From FW021-bin31 sp964478125 (GTDB lineage: Bacteria > Bacteroidota > Bacteroidia > Chitinophagales > Chitinophagaceae): 42,079 bases of DNA. The stretch's first letter is position 1; the number at the start of each line of letters is the position of its first letter. The position numbers were made by a program, and so were the translations under genes. Below are positions 7,519 through 15,673 of the stretch, piece by piece. The DNA lies in the NCBI GenBank assembly GCA_964478125.1, contig CAYZGR010000023.1, positions 1 through 42,079 of the forward strand. The letters run 5' to 3'. The notes beneath the pieces are model-generated. The model saw only the letters and a list, made by a program, of their open reading frames with translations. It searched no databases and was not told where the DNA came from.

Positions 7519-8277
7519 TTGGATTCACAATTGAGATATATCGTTAGGATAGCTACTTCCGACGACCATAAGTATGCCAGGATCATCACCGACGAGATGG
7601 CTTCCTCTGCAGAAAAACGCGGTACAGGAATTGCCCGGCGCACGCCGGAATATGTCATGCGGAAGATGAATGAAGGCAAGTCTGTGATTGCCGTTAACCC
7701 GGACAATGCAGAATGGGTAGGCTTTTGTTATATTGAAGCCTGGCAACATGAAAAGTATGTGGCCAATTCGGGACTGATCGTTTCACCGGAGTATCGCGGG
7801 ATGGGGGTGGCCAGGGAAATAAAAACTAAAATTTTTGAATTGTCAAGACAAAAATATCCCGATGCCAAAATATTTGGACTGACTACCGGTTTGGCGGTGA
7901 TGCGGATCAATTCGGACCTGGGTTATAAACCGGTTACCTATTCTGAGTTGACCAATGATGATGTATTTTGGGAGGGGTGCAAGAGCTGTGTCAATTATGA
8001 TATACTGATGAGCAAGGGGCGGAAGAATTGTTTATGTACGGCTATGTTATACGATCCTGCCGATATAGAAAAACAGGCGGCAAGGCAAAAGCTACAACAG
8101 CCGGCCCCTTCGACAAAGGATAAGAAAGAAAAATCCCGACGACGATTTAAAGGGAATTTTAAATTATATGAGCGCTGGATGCGTTACAAACGTTACGTGT
8201 TGTTAAAGAACAGGCGAAAGACAGAGAACCTTTCCAACGACCCGACGGACAAAAAGAAGAAATATTTATTTTTTTAA
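7519..8277 (+). CDS. GNAT acyltransferase paralogue 2, putative N-acylglutamate synthase
   Basis: A 252-residue GNAT protein, first structural gene before argG (26 nt apart). The likely role is the first step of arginine synthesis, N-acylation of glutamate; in Bacteroidota a GNAT gene commonly sits at this position, and succinylated intermediates are used in Bacteroides. The acyl-CoA loop YRGMGV is at 92-97. A cysteine cluster at Cys154, Cys157, Cys171 and Cys173 (CKSC and CLC) could bind metal or form a redox site. The tail from ~185 is strongly basic. I place the start at TTG 7519 rather than at an in-frame TTG at 7450, because sequence similarity with paralogue 1 begins exactly there and the upstream part lies within the leader RNA. 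Substrate assignment is inference. Confidence 0.82.
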   Translation: MDSQLRYIVRIATSDDHKYARIITDEMASSAEKRGTGIARRTPEYVMRKMNEGKSVIAVNPDNAEWVGFCYIEAWQHEKYVANSGLIVSPEYRGMGVAREIKTKIFELSRQKYPDAKIFGLTTGLAVMRINSDLGYKPVTYSELTNDDVFWEGCKSCVNYDILMSKGRKNCLCTAMLYDPADIEKQAARQKLQQPAPSTKDKKEKSRRRFKGNFKLYERWMRYKRYVLLKNRRKTENLSNDPTDKKKKYLFF

Positions 8278-8303
8278 TTATAAAGATTAAAATTATTTGG
8301 GAA

Positions 8304-9509
8304 ATGAGTAAGAAAGTTGTTTTGGGATTTAGCGGAGGATTAGATACCTCTTATTGTGTAAAATACCTGACGGAAGAAAAAGGGTATGAAGTATATACTA
8401 TTATTATAAATACGGGAGGGTTTAGTAAAAACGAATTAAATAGTTTAAGAGAAAAGGCCTTACAATTGGGCGCTAAAGCACATAAAGAAATAGATGCTTC
8501 AGAAGTATATTATGATCAAACCATCCGATATCTGGTCTATGGCAATATTTTAAAAAACGGTACCTATCCGCTCAGCGTGAGTTCGGAAAGAATGGTGCAG
8601 GCAAAGGAAATCGCAAAGTATGCACAGGAAATTAAAGCAGATGCGGTAGCCCATGGCAGTACGGGGGCGGGCAACGATCAGGTTCGTTTTGACATGACCT
8701 TTCACATCCTTTGCCCTGATCTGGAAATCATTACCCCCATTCGGGATATGCAATTGAGCCGTGAAGAAGAAATAAACTATCTCCGGTCTAAAGATGTGGA
8801 AATGGATTTTGCCAAGGCCCAATATTCTATCAATAAGGGAATATGGGGTACTTCGGTAGGCGGGAAAGAGACGCTTACTTCCGCCGAGTTTCTTCCTGAT
8901 GAGGCTTTTCCCACCCGGGTTACTAAAAATGCAGAGGAAAGAATAAATTTATCCTTTGAAAAAGGAGAATTAAAAGCTGTTAATGAACAGCATTTTGCAC
9001 ATCCGGTTGAAGCAATAAAATACTTGCAGGAGATAGCGGGGCCCTTTGGGATAGGAAGAGATATTCATGTAGGAGATACGATTATAGGTATAAAAGGAAG
9101 AGTGGGATTTGAAGCAGCGGCCCCAGTGGTCATCATTAAAGCACATCATGCATTGGAAAAGCATGTTCTTACCAAATGGCAATTGATGTGGAAAGATCAG
9201 TTAAGTAATTTTTATGGGAACTGGCTTCATGAAGGTCAAACCCTTGATCCGGTCATGCGAGATATAGAAGCATTTCTGGAAAGCTCGCAGCAACAGGTCA
9301 CCGGAAAGGTATTCGTTTCGCTTTATCCTTATCATTTTCAGGTCCGGGGTATCCAGTCTGATCATGACCTAATGAACAATGAGGTCGCCCAATATGGAGA
9401 AATGAACATGGGTTGGACCGGTGAGGATGTACGGGGATTTTCAAAAATATTTGCCAACCAGTCGGTAATATGGCATAAAGTAAATAAACAGCAGAGTAAT
9501 GAAGGATAA
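8304..9509 (+). CDS. argG: Argininosuccinate synthase
   Basis: Joins citrulline and aspartate with ATP to give argininosuccinate, the penultimate step of arginine synthesis; cytosolic. The 401-residue protein begins with the PP-loop SGGLDTS at residues 10-16. The AHGSTGAGNDQVRFD segment, which contacts citrulline and aspartate, is intact. Length is normal for the family. It overlaps argC by 11 nt, so the two are translationally coupled and belong to one transcript led by the GNAT gene. Confidence 0.96.
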   Translation: MSKKVVLGFSGGLDTSYCVKYLTEEKGYEVYTIIINTGGFSKNELNSLREKALQLGAKAHKEIDASEVYYDQTIRYLVYGNILKNGTYPLSVSSERMVQAKEIAKYAQEIKADAVAHGSTGAGNDQVRFDMTFHILCPDLEIITPIRDMQLSREEEINYLRSKDVEMDFAKAQYSINKGIWGTSVGGKETLTSAEFLPDEAFPTRVTKNAEERINLSFEKGELKAVNEQHFAHPVEAIKYLQEIAGPFGIGRDIHVGDTIIGIKGRVGFEAAAPVVIIKAHHALEKHVLTKWQLMWKDQLSNFYGNWLHEGQTLDPVMRDIEAFLESSQQQVTGKVFVSLYPYHFQVRGIQSDHDLMNNEVAQYGEMNMGWTGEDVRGFSKIFANQSVIWHKVNKQQSNEG

Positions 9510-10479
9510 AATAATTAAGGCGGCAATAATAGGCGGATCCGGTTATGCGGGCGGAGAAATGATACGAATATTGCTAAATCATCCCAATGTAGAACTAGCG
9601 TATGTACACAGCCGTAGTAATGCAGGACGTCTGTTATCTGAAGTGCATACCGATTTGCTGGGCGACACGGAACTAAAATTTACGGATATCTTTGATTGGG
9701 ATCTGGATGTTGTATTCTTTTGCATGGGGCATGGTGCATCTACTCAACTCATGCAAGAGCAGGATATACCTGATCACGTCCATATCGTGGATTTGAGCCA
9801 GGATTTCAGATTGGGAGAAAGCGCACAGGGACGGCATTTTGTCTATGGATTACCGGAATGGAAAAGAGCAGATATTAAACAGGCGCATGACATCGCCAAC
9901 CCGGGATGCTTTGCAACAGCTATCCAGCTGGGGTTGTTACCGCTGGCGCAGAAAGGGTTATTAAAAGAGATCCATACAACGGGTATTACCGGTTCGACGG
10001 GGGCGGGTCAGAAATTGAGAGCTACTACACAACACAGTTGGAGGCAGGGAAATATAAACGCTTATAAAACCTTAACACATCAGCATCAGAAAGAAATTAA
10101 GCAAACATTCAAAGCCCTCCAACCAGACTTTGATGCACCCTTTAATTTTGTTCCCTGGCGCGGTGATTTTACCCGGGGGATCTTTATTACCTCCTATCTG
10201 GAATGTGATTGGGAACTGGGAGAAGCGTATAGGCTGTATCATGATTTCTATAAGGAGCATCCCTTTACACATGTCAGCGAAGAAATGATTGATGTCAAAC
10301 AGATCGTCAATACCAATAAGTGTTTTATACATTTGGAGAAAGTGGAAAACAAGCTCGTTGTCCATTCCGTGGAAGACAACCTTATTAAGGGTGCTTCCGG
10401 TCAGGCGGTGCAAAATATGAATCTCATGATGGGATTGGAGGAAACCGCGGGATTGAAGCTGAAGGGAGTGGTTTTTTAA
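9499..10479 (+). CDS. argC: N-acyl-gamma-glutamyl-phosphate reductase
   Basis: NADPH-dependent reduction of N-acylglutamyl phosphate to the semialdehyde in arginine synthesis. The 326-residue protein has the nucleotide-binding loop GGSGYAGGE at 12-20 and catalytic Cys137 in NPGCFAT. STGAGQKLR at ~174 and the C-terminal substrate region are present. The start codon lies inside the end of argG. It is followed after 16 nt by argD. In this phylum the acyl group may be succinyl rather than acetyl; the sequence here does not decide this. Confidence 0.95.
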   Translation: MKDKIIKAAIIGGSGYAGGEMIRILLNHPNVELAYVHSRSNAGRLLSEVHTDLLGDTELKFTDIFDWDLDVVFFCMGHGASTQLMQEQDIPDHVHIVDLSQDFRLGESAQGRHFVYGLPEWKRADIKQAHDIANPGCFATAIQLGLLPLAQKGLLKEIHTTGITGSTGAGQKLRATTQHSWRQGNINAYKTLTHQHQKEIKQTFKALQPDFDAPFNFVPWRGDFTRGIFITSYLECDWELGEAYRLYHDFYKEHPFTHVSEEMIDVKQIVNTNKCFIHLEKVENKLVVHSVEDNLIKGASGQAVQNMNLMMGLEETAGLKLKGVVF

Positions 10480-10495
10480 ATCTAAAATCTGAACC

Positions 10496-11623
10496 ATGAA
10501 TCTATACAATGTGTATCCGTTGTTTGATATTACTCCCGTGAAGGGAGAAGGGAGTTATTTATGGGATGCGGAGGGAGTCAGATATTTGGATCTGTACGGC
10601 GGCCATGCCGTGATCTCTATCGGGCACACTCATCCACATTATGTTGAAAGGATTTCTGACCAGCTACATAAGATCGGATTTTATTCCAACTCGGTGCAGA
10701 ACCCGCTGCAAAGTACCCTGAGCAGGAAACTGGGAACGTTGAGCGGATATCGGGATTACCAGTTATTTCTATGCAACTCGGGGGCCGAGGCCAATGAAAA
10801 TGCCCTTAAACTGGCCTCTTTTGTAACAGGCAGGAAAAAGGTGATTGCGTTTAAAAAGGCATTTCATGGCAGAACCTCCGGCGCGGTTGCCGCTACCGAT
10901 AATCCTAAAATCGTATCTCCGTTTAATTCCGGACATGAGGTCATCTTTTTACCGTTAAATGATATTGAAGCTGTAGAAAATGCTGTTGATGAGCAGGTGG
11001 CGGCTGTCATTATAGAAGGCATTCAGGGCGTAGGCGGTATCCAGGTTCCGGGAGTCCCTTTCCTCCGCTTTTTAAAGAAAAAGTGTGAGGAAACAGGGGC
11101 CAGATTGATACTGGACGAGGTGCAGTCTGGTTATGGAAGAAGCGGGAAATTCTTTGCACACCAGTATGCAGGAATCCGACCCGATTTGATCACTACCGCT
11201 AAGGGAATGGGTAATGGATTCCCGATAGGAGGCGTCTTGATTCACCCTTCTATCCGGCCCTGGGCAGGACAATTGGGGACTACCTTTGGCGGTAATTATC
11301 TGGCATGTGCCGCCGGCCTTGCTGTTTTGGAAGTGATTGAAGAAGAAAGCCTGATACAAAATGCGGAAGCAATCGGGACCTATTTGATAGAGCATTTGCA
11401 ACGGTTTCCGCAAGTTGAGGAAGTGCGGGGTATAGGTCTAATGATAGGTTTAGATATACCTGAAACGTTATCTTCTTTAAGAAAAGACCTGTTATATAAA
11501 CATAAGATATTTACCGGCGCTGCCGGACAGACCACCATTCGTCTGCTGCCTGCTTTGAATTTAAAGAAGCAGGAAGCGGACCGTTTCCTGGATGCCTTTG
11601 AAAATGCGGTTAAAGGAGTATAA
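10496..11623 (+). CDS. argD: N-acylornithine aminotransferase (class III, PLP)
   Basis: PLP enzyme converting N-acylglutamate semialdehyde to N-acylornithine. It has 375 residues. The phosphate-binding NSGAEANE is at 94-101, DEVQ with the PLP-ring Asp at 207-210, and the Schiff-base lysine is Lys236 in TAKGMGNG. Class III aminotransferases vary in substrate, but the operon position after argG and argC makes the arginine role very likely. It is the last gene of the operon in this window; the usual argB, argF-type transcarbamylase, argE and argH genes do not follow, because a convergent arginase gene begins 21 nt further on. Confidence 0.93.
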   Translation: MNLYNVYPLFDITPVKGEGSYLWDAEGVRYLDLYGGHAVISIGHTHPHYVERISDQLHKIGFYSNSVQNPLQSTLSRKLGTLSGYRDYQLFLCNSGAEANENALKLASFVTGRKKVIAFKKAFHGRTSGAVAATDNPKIVSPFNSGHEVIFLPLNDIEAVENAVDEQVAAVIIEGIQGVGGIQVPGVPFLRFLKKKCEETGARLILDEVQSGYGRSGKFFAHQYAGIRPDLITTAKGMGNGFPIGGVLIHPSIRPWAGQLGTTFGGNYLACAAGLAVLEVIEEESLIQNAEAIGTYLIEHLQRFPQVEEVRGIGLMIGLDIPETLSSLRKDLLYKHKIFTGAAGQTTIRLLPALNLKKQEADRFLDAFENAVKGV

Positions 11624-11644
11624 GTATCGGAGAATAAGAATAGA

Positions 11645-12415
11645 TCATAGCTGTGGAGCGCCCTGTTGTTTGATTTTCTCTGCTCCTTTAGCTAAAATGT
11701 CGAAGGCCATTTCGGCCATCTTGTTTTTTGTATCCAGGGTGGGATTGATTTCAGTTAATTCAAAACAACATACTCTCGGATCCTGTAGTAGTGTAACGAT
11801 CAATTGTTCCGCCTCCTCTTTCCATAACCCCTCTTTAACCGGGGTTCCCGTTCCGGTGGATAAATTAGGATCGAGACTGTCCACGTCAAAGGACAGGTAA
11901 ATCAGATCACAGGTCCCGAGCTTTTCAAGCGTTTGTCTGGCTATGGATGGGGCTCCTTTTTTACGTACTTCTTTGACCGTTATTGTATGNNNNNNNNNNN
12001 NNNNNNNNNNNNNNNNNNNNNNNNNNNNNNNNNNNNNNNNNNNNNNNNNNNNNNNNNNNNNNNNNNNNNNNNNNNNNNNNNNNNNNNNNGATTTTATTCC
12101 CGCAATGGTTGCCCCTGCGCTGGCATGGTCACCGGATAAGATGAGCGGATACTGGCCTTTTTTTAATGTTTCGGTAACTTTCCTGCTTAAACGGTTGTAT
12201 ATTTTTACCATACCTTCTATATATCGGGCATGATTAAATTTTACCGGATGATATAACAATTTGTTTTCATTGGGAATTTCTTCCGTTTCATGATGATAGA
12301 AAAAAAGGTTCCCGACATTTAGAGCAGCCGTTTTTAAAGCCTCTATTCCCAGACTGGCTCCTCTGGTCCCTGCTCCTATTTCCGACCTGATCTCTAAAAT
12401 CTTTATTTCTCCCAT
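11645..12415 (-). CDS. rocF: Arginase (interrupted by assembly gap)
   Basis: Hydrolyses arginine to ornithine and urea with a two-manganese centre. The N-terminal part (12090-12415) has GAGTRGASLG and the first metal motif SGDH; the C-terminal part (11645-11989) has the second metal motif SFDVDSLDP and TGTGTPVKEGL. The middle, including the expected DAHAD motif, is lost in the 100-N gap. About 220 residues are visible. By comparison with related arginases roughly 100 residues should be missing, so the true gap is probably near 300 bp rather than 100. Read-through in one frame across the Ns is coincidence. It is convergent with the arginine biosynthesis operon. Confidence 0.88.
   Translation of the reverse strand: MGEIKILEIRSEIGAGTRGASLGIEALKTAALNVGNLFFYHHETEEIPNENKLLYHPVKFNHARYIEGMVKIYNRLSRKVTETLKKGQYPLILSGDHASAGATIAGIKXXXXXXXXXXXXXXXXXXXXXXXXXXXXXXXXXXHTITVKEVRKKGAPSIARQTLEKLGTCDLIYLSFDVDSLDPNLSTGTGTPVKEGLWKEEAEQLIVTLLQDPRVCCFELTEINPTLDTKNKMAEMAFDILAKGAEKIKQQGAPQL
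11990..12089. other. Assembly gap (100 N) inside arginase
   Basis: Exactly 100 N, a placeholder length. The flanks do not repeat each other. It removes the middle of the arginase gene. Confidence 0.95.
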
Positions 12416-12598
12416 ATATAAGATTTTAATAGGGGAGCAAACCTAATGATTTTAAAAATGTACCCAAAAGTTGCCTTATTCCTGAAAATAGGAATAATTC
12501 CTACCTTTATTAGAGTTTATTTAATAAATAGATATTATAGGTATGGATAATTGAATAAATTAAATAAAAGATGTATTTTTTAGAATTTATTAAATATA

Positions 12599-12606
12599 TA
12601 CCTTTG
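12599..12606 (+). promoter_or_regulatory. Promoter -7 box of acyl-CoA dehydrogenase
   Basis: TACCTTTG is a perfect -7 match, 50 nt before the ATG. The -33 region is A+T-rich with no clear TTTG. The 241 bp between the arginase and this gene hold nothing else recognisable. Confidence 0.6.
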
Positions 12607-12656
12607 CTACTCTTATTATATGTACGTTTGTAAAAGATCATAAAAAACCTTTTGGT

Positions 12657-13799
12657 ATGAATTTTCAATTGTCTGAAGAGCAGAAAATGATTCGTCAGGC
12701 TGCCCGGGAGTTTGCCGAGAAGGAGTTACTTCCCGGGGTGATTGAACGTGATGAGAAAAAACAATTTCCCAGGGAGCAGATTGATAAATTGGGCGATCTG
12801 GGCTTTATGGGAATTATGGTGGATGAGAAATATGGAGGTGCGGGCCTTGACAATATATCCTACGTGCTTGCCATGGAAGAAATATCAAAAATAGATGCCT
12901 CCTGTTCCGTCTCCATGAGCGTCAATAATTCGTTGGTCTGTTGGGGAGTCCAGAAATATGGTTCAGAAGAACAAAAACAGAAATATCTTTCGGGACTGGC
13001 TACGGGAAAAACGCTGGGGGCTTTCTTATTGAGTGAACCCGAAGCCGGGTCGGATGCTACTTCCCAACATACAACGGCAGAAGACAAGGGCGACTATTAT
13101 CTGTTAAACGGGACAAAGAACTGGATTACAAATGGTAGTTCTGCTTCCATTTATCTCGTTATGGCCCAGACACATCCCAAGAAAGGCAGTCATGGAATCA
13201 ATACACTTATCGTGGAAAAATCTTGGCCCGGGGTAACCGTGGGACCTAAAGAAAATAAGATGGGCATCCGGGCAAGCGATACATGCAGTATACAATTTCA
13301 AGATGTAAAAGTTCCGAAGAAGAACCGCATTGGTGCAGATGGTTTCGGGTTTACCTTTGCCATGAAAACCCTGGATGGAGGGCGGATCGGCATTGCCGCC
13401 CAGGCGCTGGGTATTGCTGCAGGCGCCTATGAGCGCGCCTTAAATTATTCTAAAGAAAGAAAGGCTTTTGGGAAGGAAATTTGCCATCTTCAGGCCATAC
13501 AATTTAAATTGGCCGATATGGCAACACGTATAGATGCGACACGTATGCTGGTATGGAAAGCCGCATGGCGTAAAGATCAGGGGATGGATTATAGTTTATA
13601 TAGCTCCATGGCTAAGCTTTTTGCATCTGAAACGGCTATGTGGGTAACAACAGAAGCTGTTCAGATACATGGAGGGTATGGATACGTTAAGGAATATCAT
13701 GTGGAAAGGCTGATGCGCGATGCCAAGATAACGCAGATATATGAAGGCACCAGTGAAATTCAACGCCTGGTGATCAGCAGAAGCGTTTTGAGGCAGTAG
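12657..13799 (+). CDS. Acyl-CoA dehydrogenase
   Basis: FAD-dependent first step of beta-oxidation: introduces a double bond in acyl-CoA and passes electrons to electron-transfer flavoprotein. It has 380 residues, the usual length for short- and medium-chain members. It has an N-terminal alpha domain, the beta domain with 'FLLSEPEAGSDA' at ~126, and a C-terminal helical domain with the family catalytic base at Glu363 in QIYEGTSEIQR. The R-x-x-F-G motif of FAD binding appears in RKAFGKEI. Chain-length preference cannot be assigned; a butyryl-CoA dehydrogenase is plausible. It is a single gene with its own promoter. Confidence 0.94.
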   Translation: MNFQLSEEQKMIRQAAREFAEKELLPGVIERDEKKQFPREQIDKLGDLGFMGIMVDEKYGGAGLDNISYVLAMEEISKIDASCSVSMSVNNSLVCWGVQKYGSEEQKQKYLSGLATGKTLGAFLLSEPEAGSDATSQHTTAEDKGDYYLLNGTKNWITNGSSASIYLVMAQTHPKKGSHGINTLIVEKSWPGVTVGPKENKMGIRASDTCSIQFQDVKVPKKNRIGADGFGFTFAMKTLDGGRIGIAAQALGIAAGAYERALNYSKERKAFGKEICHLQAIQFKLADMATRIDATRMLVWKAAWRKDQGMDYSLYSSMAKLFASETAMWVTTEAVQIHGGYGYVKEYHVERLMRDAKITQIYEGTSEIQRLVISRSVLRQ

Positions 13800-13896
13800 C
13801 AGTAGGCAGTGGACTAAACACTTTAATTTAGAAACTCAAATACAGATATAAAACCCTCCTTTACAAATCCGGAGGCAATAAAAAAGGATATTATCC

Positions 13897-13924
13897 CATT
13901 GACCATTAACCATTGACTATTAAC
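13897..13924 (+). repeat. Two-unit 14-bp tandem repeat
   Basis: CATTGACCATTAAC is followed immediately by CATTGACTATTAAC, one mismatch, 12 nt ahead of the yggS start. Nothing links it to regulation. The 136-bp interval also holds a CCTCC/GGAGG inverted pair at ~13855-13875. Confidence 0.6.
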
Positions 13925-13935
13925 CTTCAAATCCC

Positions 13936-14628
13936 ATGTCCATTTATATTGACAATTATAAAAAGATAAAACAGGAGCTCTCCTCATATAATGCTCACTT
14001 GGTGGCGGTATCAAAGACGAAGCCGGCAGAAGATATTATGGCTTTATATAAGGCGGGACAGCGGGCTTTTGGTGAAAACTATGTTCAGGAATTGGTGCGG
14101 AAACAGGAAGACCTGCCAAAAGACATACAATGGCACTTTATTGGTCATTTGCAGCGGAATAAAGTGAAATATATTGCTCCTTTTGTGAATATGATCCATG
14201 GGGTGGACAAACTCAAGTTGTTAAAAGAAATTAATAAACAGGCAACGAAAACAAGACGCGTGATTGACTGCCTACTTCAGGTTCATATCGCCCATGAAGA
14301 AACTAAATTTGGTCTGGATGAGCAAGAACTCTTTACTTTATTAAAAAGCGTGATAGAACAACCGGATGCCTTCACCCATGTCCGCTTGTGCGGTCTCATG
14401 GGAATGGCGACAAATACTCCGGATCGGCAGCAGGTGAGAAAAGAATTTCATACCCTGAAAGAACTTTTAGAAAAAGTGAATGCAGAATTTAAGAAAGAGC
14501 TTAAAGACTTTTCTGCTTTATCCATGGGCATGAGCAGTGACTACAAGCTGGCGTTGGAAGAAGGGAGCACGCTCATCCGCGTAGGAAGTTTGTTATTTGG
14601 CGCCAGGGAATATCCCAATGCCGGATAA
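13936..14628 (+). CDS. yggS: YggS/PROSC-type pyridoxal phosphate homeostasis protein
   Basis: Cytosolic PLP-binding protein without known catalytic turnover; it buffers PLP and affects amino acid and keto acid pools. The protein has 230 residues in a single TIM-barrel fold. The PLP lysine is Lys27 in AVSKTKP. The signatures FGENYVQE, WHFIGHLQRNK and the C-terminal LSMGMSSDYKLALEEGSTLIRVGSLLFG are intact, giving the Met-S-x-D phosphate pocket. It is a stand-alone gene, convergent with a phosphoesterase lipoprotein; in other bacteria it is often near cell-division genes, which are not seen here. Confidence 0.95.
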   Translation: MSIYIDNYKKIKQELSSYNAHLVAVSKTKPAEDIMALYKAGQRAFGENYVQELVRKQEDLPKDIQWHFIGHLQRNKVKYIAPFVNMIHGVDKLKLLKEINKQATKTRRVIDCLLQVHIAHEETKFGLDEQELFTLLKSVIEQPDAFTHVRLCGLMGMATNTPDRQQVRKEFHTLKELLEKVNAEFKKELKDFSALSMGMSSDYKLALEEGSTLIRVGSLLFGAREYPNAG

Positions 14629-14634
14629 GTATAT

Positions 14635-15567
14635 TTATTTTTTCCAGACATTGGTGATGGGGCTGGCCGCTATGGAGCCGGATTTTGCCAGGTCATACAT
14701 TCCTTCTATTGTGCGTAATACATTATAATGATTAATGGAATCGCTGTATTCGCCGGGTTGTACCATCTGACCTACAAAAATAGTGGGTATCCTGTTTTTC
14801 GGGGTAAAATCATCTTCATCAAAGGTGAAAATGAACAGGCTGTTGTGCGTCTTTGCCCATTCGATATATTCTCCCAGGTTATTTTTTAACCAGGTATCTG
14901 CCCTTGTGATCATAGTGGAATCCGAGGAATTGTTGTGCATATCGTGATCCATATCAGGGATCACGAAAGATACGGTGGGCAATTGATTGAAATCGGCAGG
15001 GAAGTCGGACATAGGATGATTAACCGAAACAGGCAATTGATTTACCTGGTTGCCAATCCAGTTTATCCAGGGACAATGTTTTCTGCCATACAAGGAAGAA
15101 CCATTCAGCTCACTTTTTTTATAATAACAATCCATAAAGGTATCCGCAGGTAGCGTTTGAGCATAACCTGCAAATGTAAGGCCCTTATCCAGAAGGGCGG
15201 CGCCGAGGTTTGGACTGGTAAATTGTCTGGTTTCTTTGGCAAGGCACTCGTCTCCTTTTACGCCCTGCAAGTCGCCTGAGAACAGCGCAATATAATTGGG
15301 CTGACTGGGATGGGTAACTCCATGTGAATCGGTAAACAAGGCGCCCTGGTTTGCAAGGGTGTCAATATAAGGTGCAAGACTGGAATGAACGATCTGATCA
15401 AAGCTGTGGTTTTCTTCTATCACGACAACAATATGGTCGGGTCTTGGGAGACCTTCGGTAGAAATACTATTAGCGGAAGTGTGGTTATTCCCATTGTTAT
15501 TATTTTGACAACCGAATAACATGGAGGCTATAGATAAAGCCAGAAGAAAAGTCCAAATGGATTTCAT
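14635..15567 (-). CDS. Phosphoesterase-family lipoprotein (acid phosphatase / phospholipase C-like)
   Basis: A 310-residue lipoprotein with a signal peptide and lipobox LFGC (Cys20), followed by an Asn-rich linker. The catalytic fold is the phosphoesterase family of phospholipase C and acid phosphatases: IVVVIEENHSFDQIV at ~48 with the metal-binding Glu-Asn-His, GVTHPSQPNY at ~101, and DMDHDMHNNS plus FTFDEDD near the end. It probably releases phosphate from organic phosphates outside the cytoplasmic membrane. A strong Shine-Dalgarno sequence AAAGGAG precedes the ATG at a 6-nt distance, unusual for this phylum. Substrate not determined. It is divergent from a sugar dehydrogenase gene. Confidence 0.88.
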   Translation of the reverse strand: MKSIWTFLLALSIASMLFGCQNNNNGNNHTSANSISTEGLPRPDHIVVVIEENHSFDQIVHSSLAPYIDTLANQGALFTDSHGVTHPSQPNYIALFSGDLQGVKGDECLAKETRQFTSPNLGAALLDKGLTFAGYAQTLPADTFMDCYYKKSELNGSSLYGRKHCPWINWIGNQVNQLPVSVNHPMSDFPADFNQLPTVSFVIPDMDHDMHNNSSDSTMITRADTWLKNNLGEYIEWAKTHNSLFIFTFDEDDFTPKNRIPTIFVGQMVQPGEYSDSINHYNVLRTIEGMYDLAKSGSIAASPITNVWKK

Positions 15568-15673
15568 AAATAACTCCTTTGAATAAAAGATGACGAATAC
15601 AAGACGTAAAACGGCCCCAAGGTAGAAAAAAATGAGTTTTTATTCAATTTTTGTCTATTTTGCTCTTTAAAAA

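Noticed and set aside
13897..13924. Short tandem repeat as a CRISPR or regulatory array
   Set aside because: Only two adjacent units without spacers.
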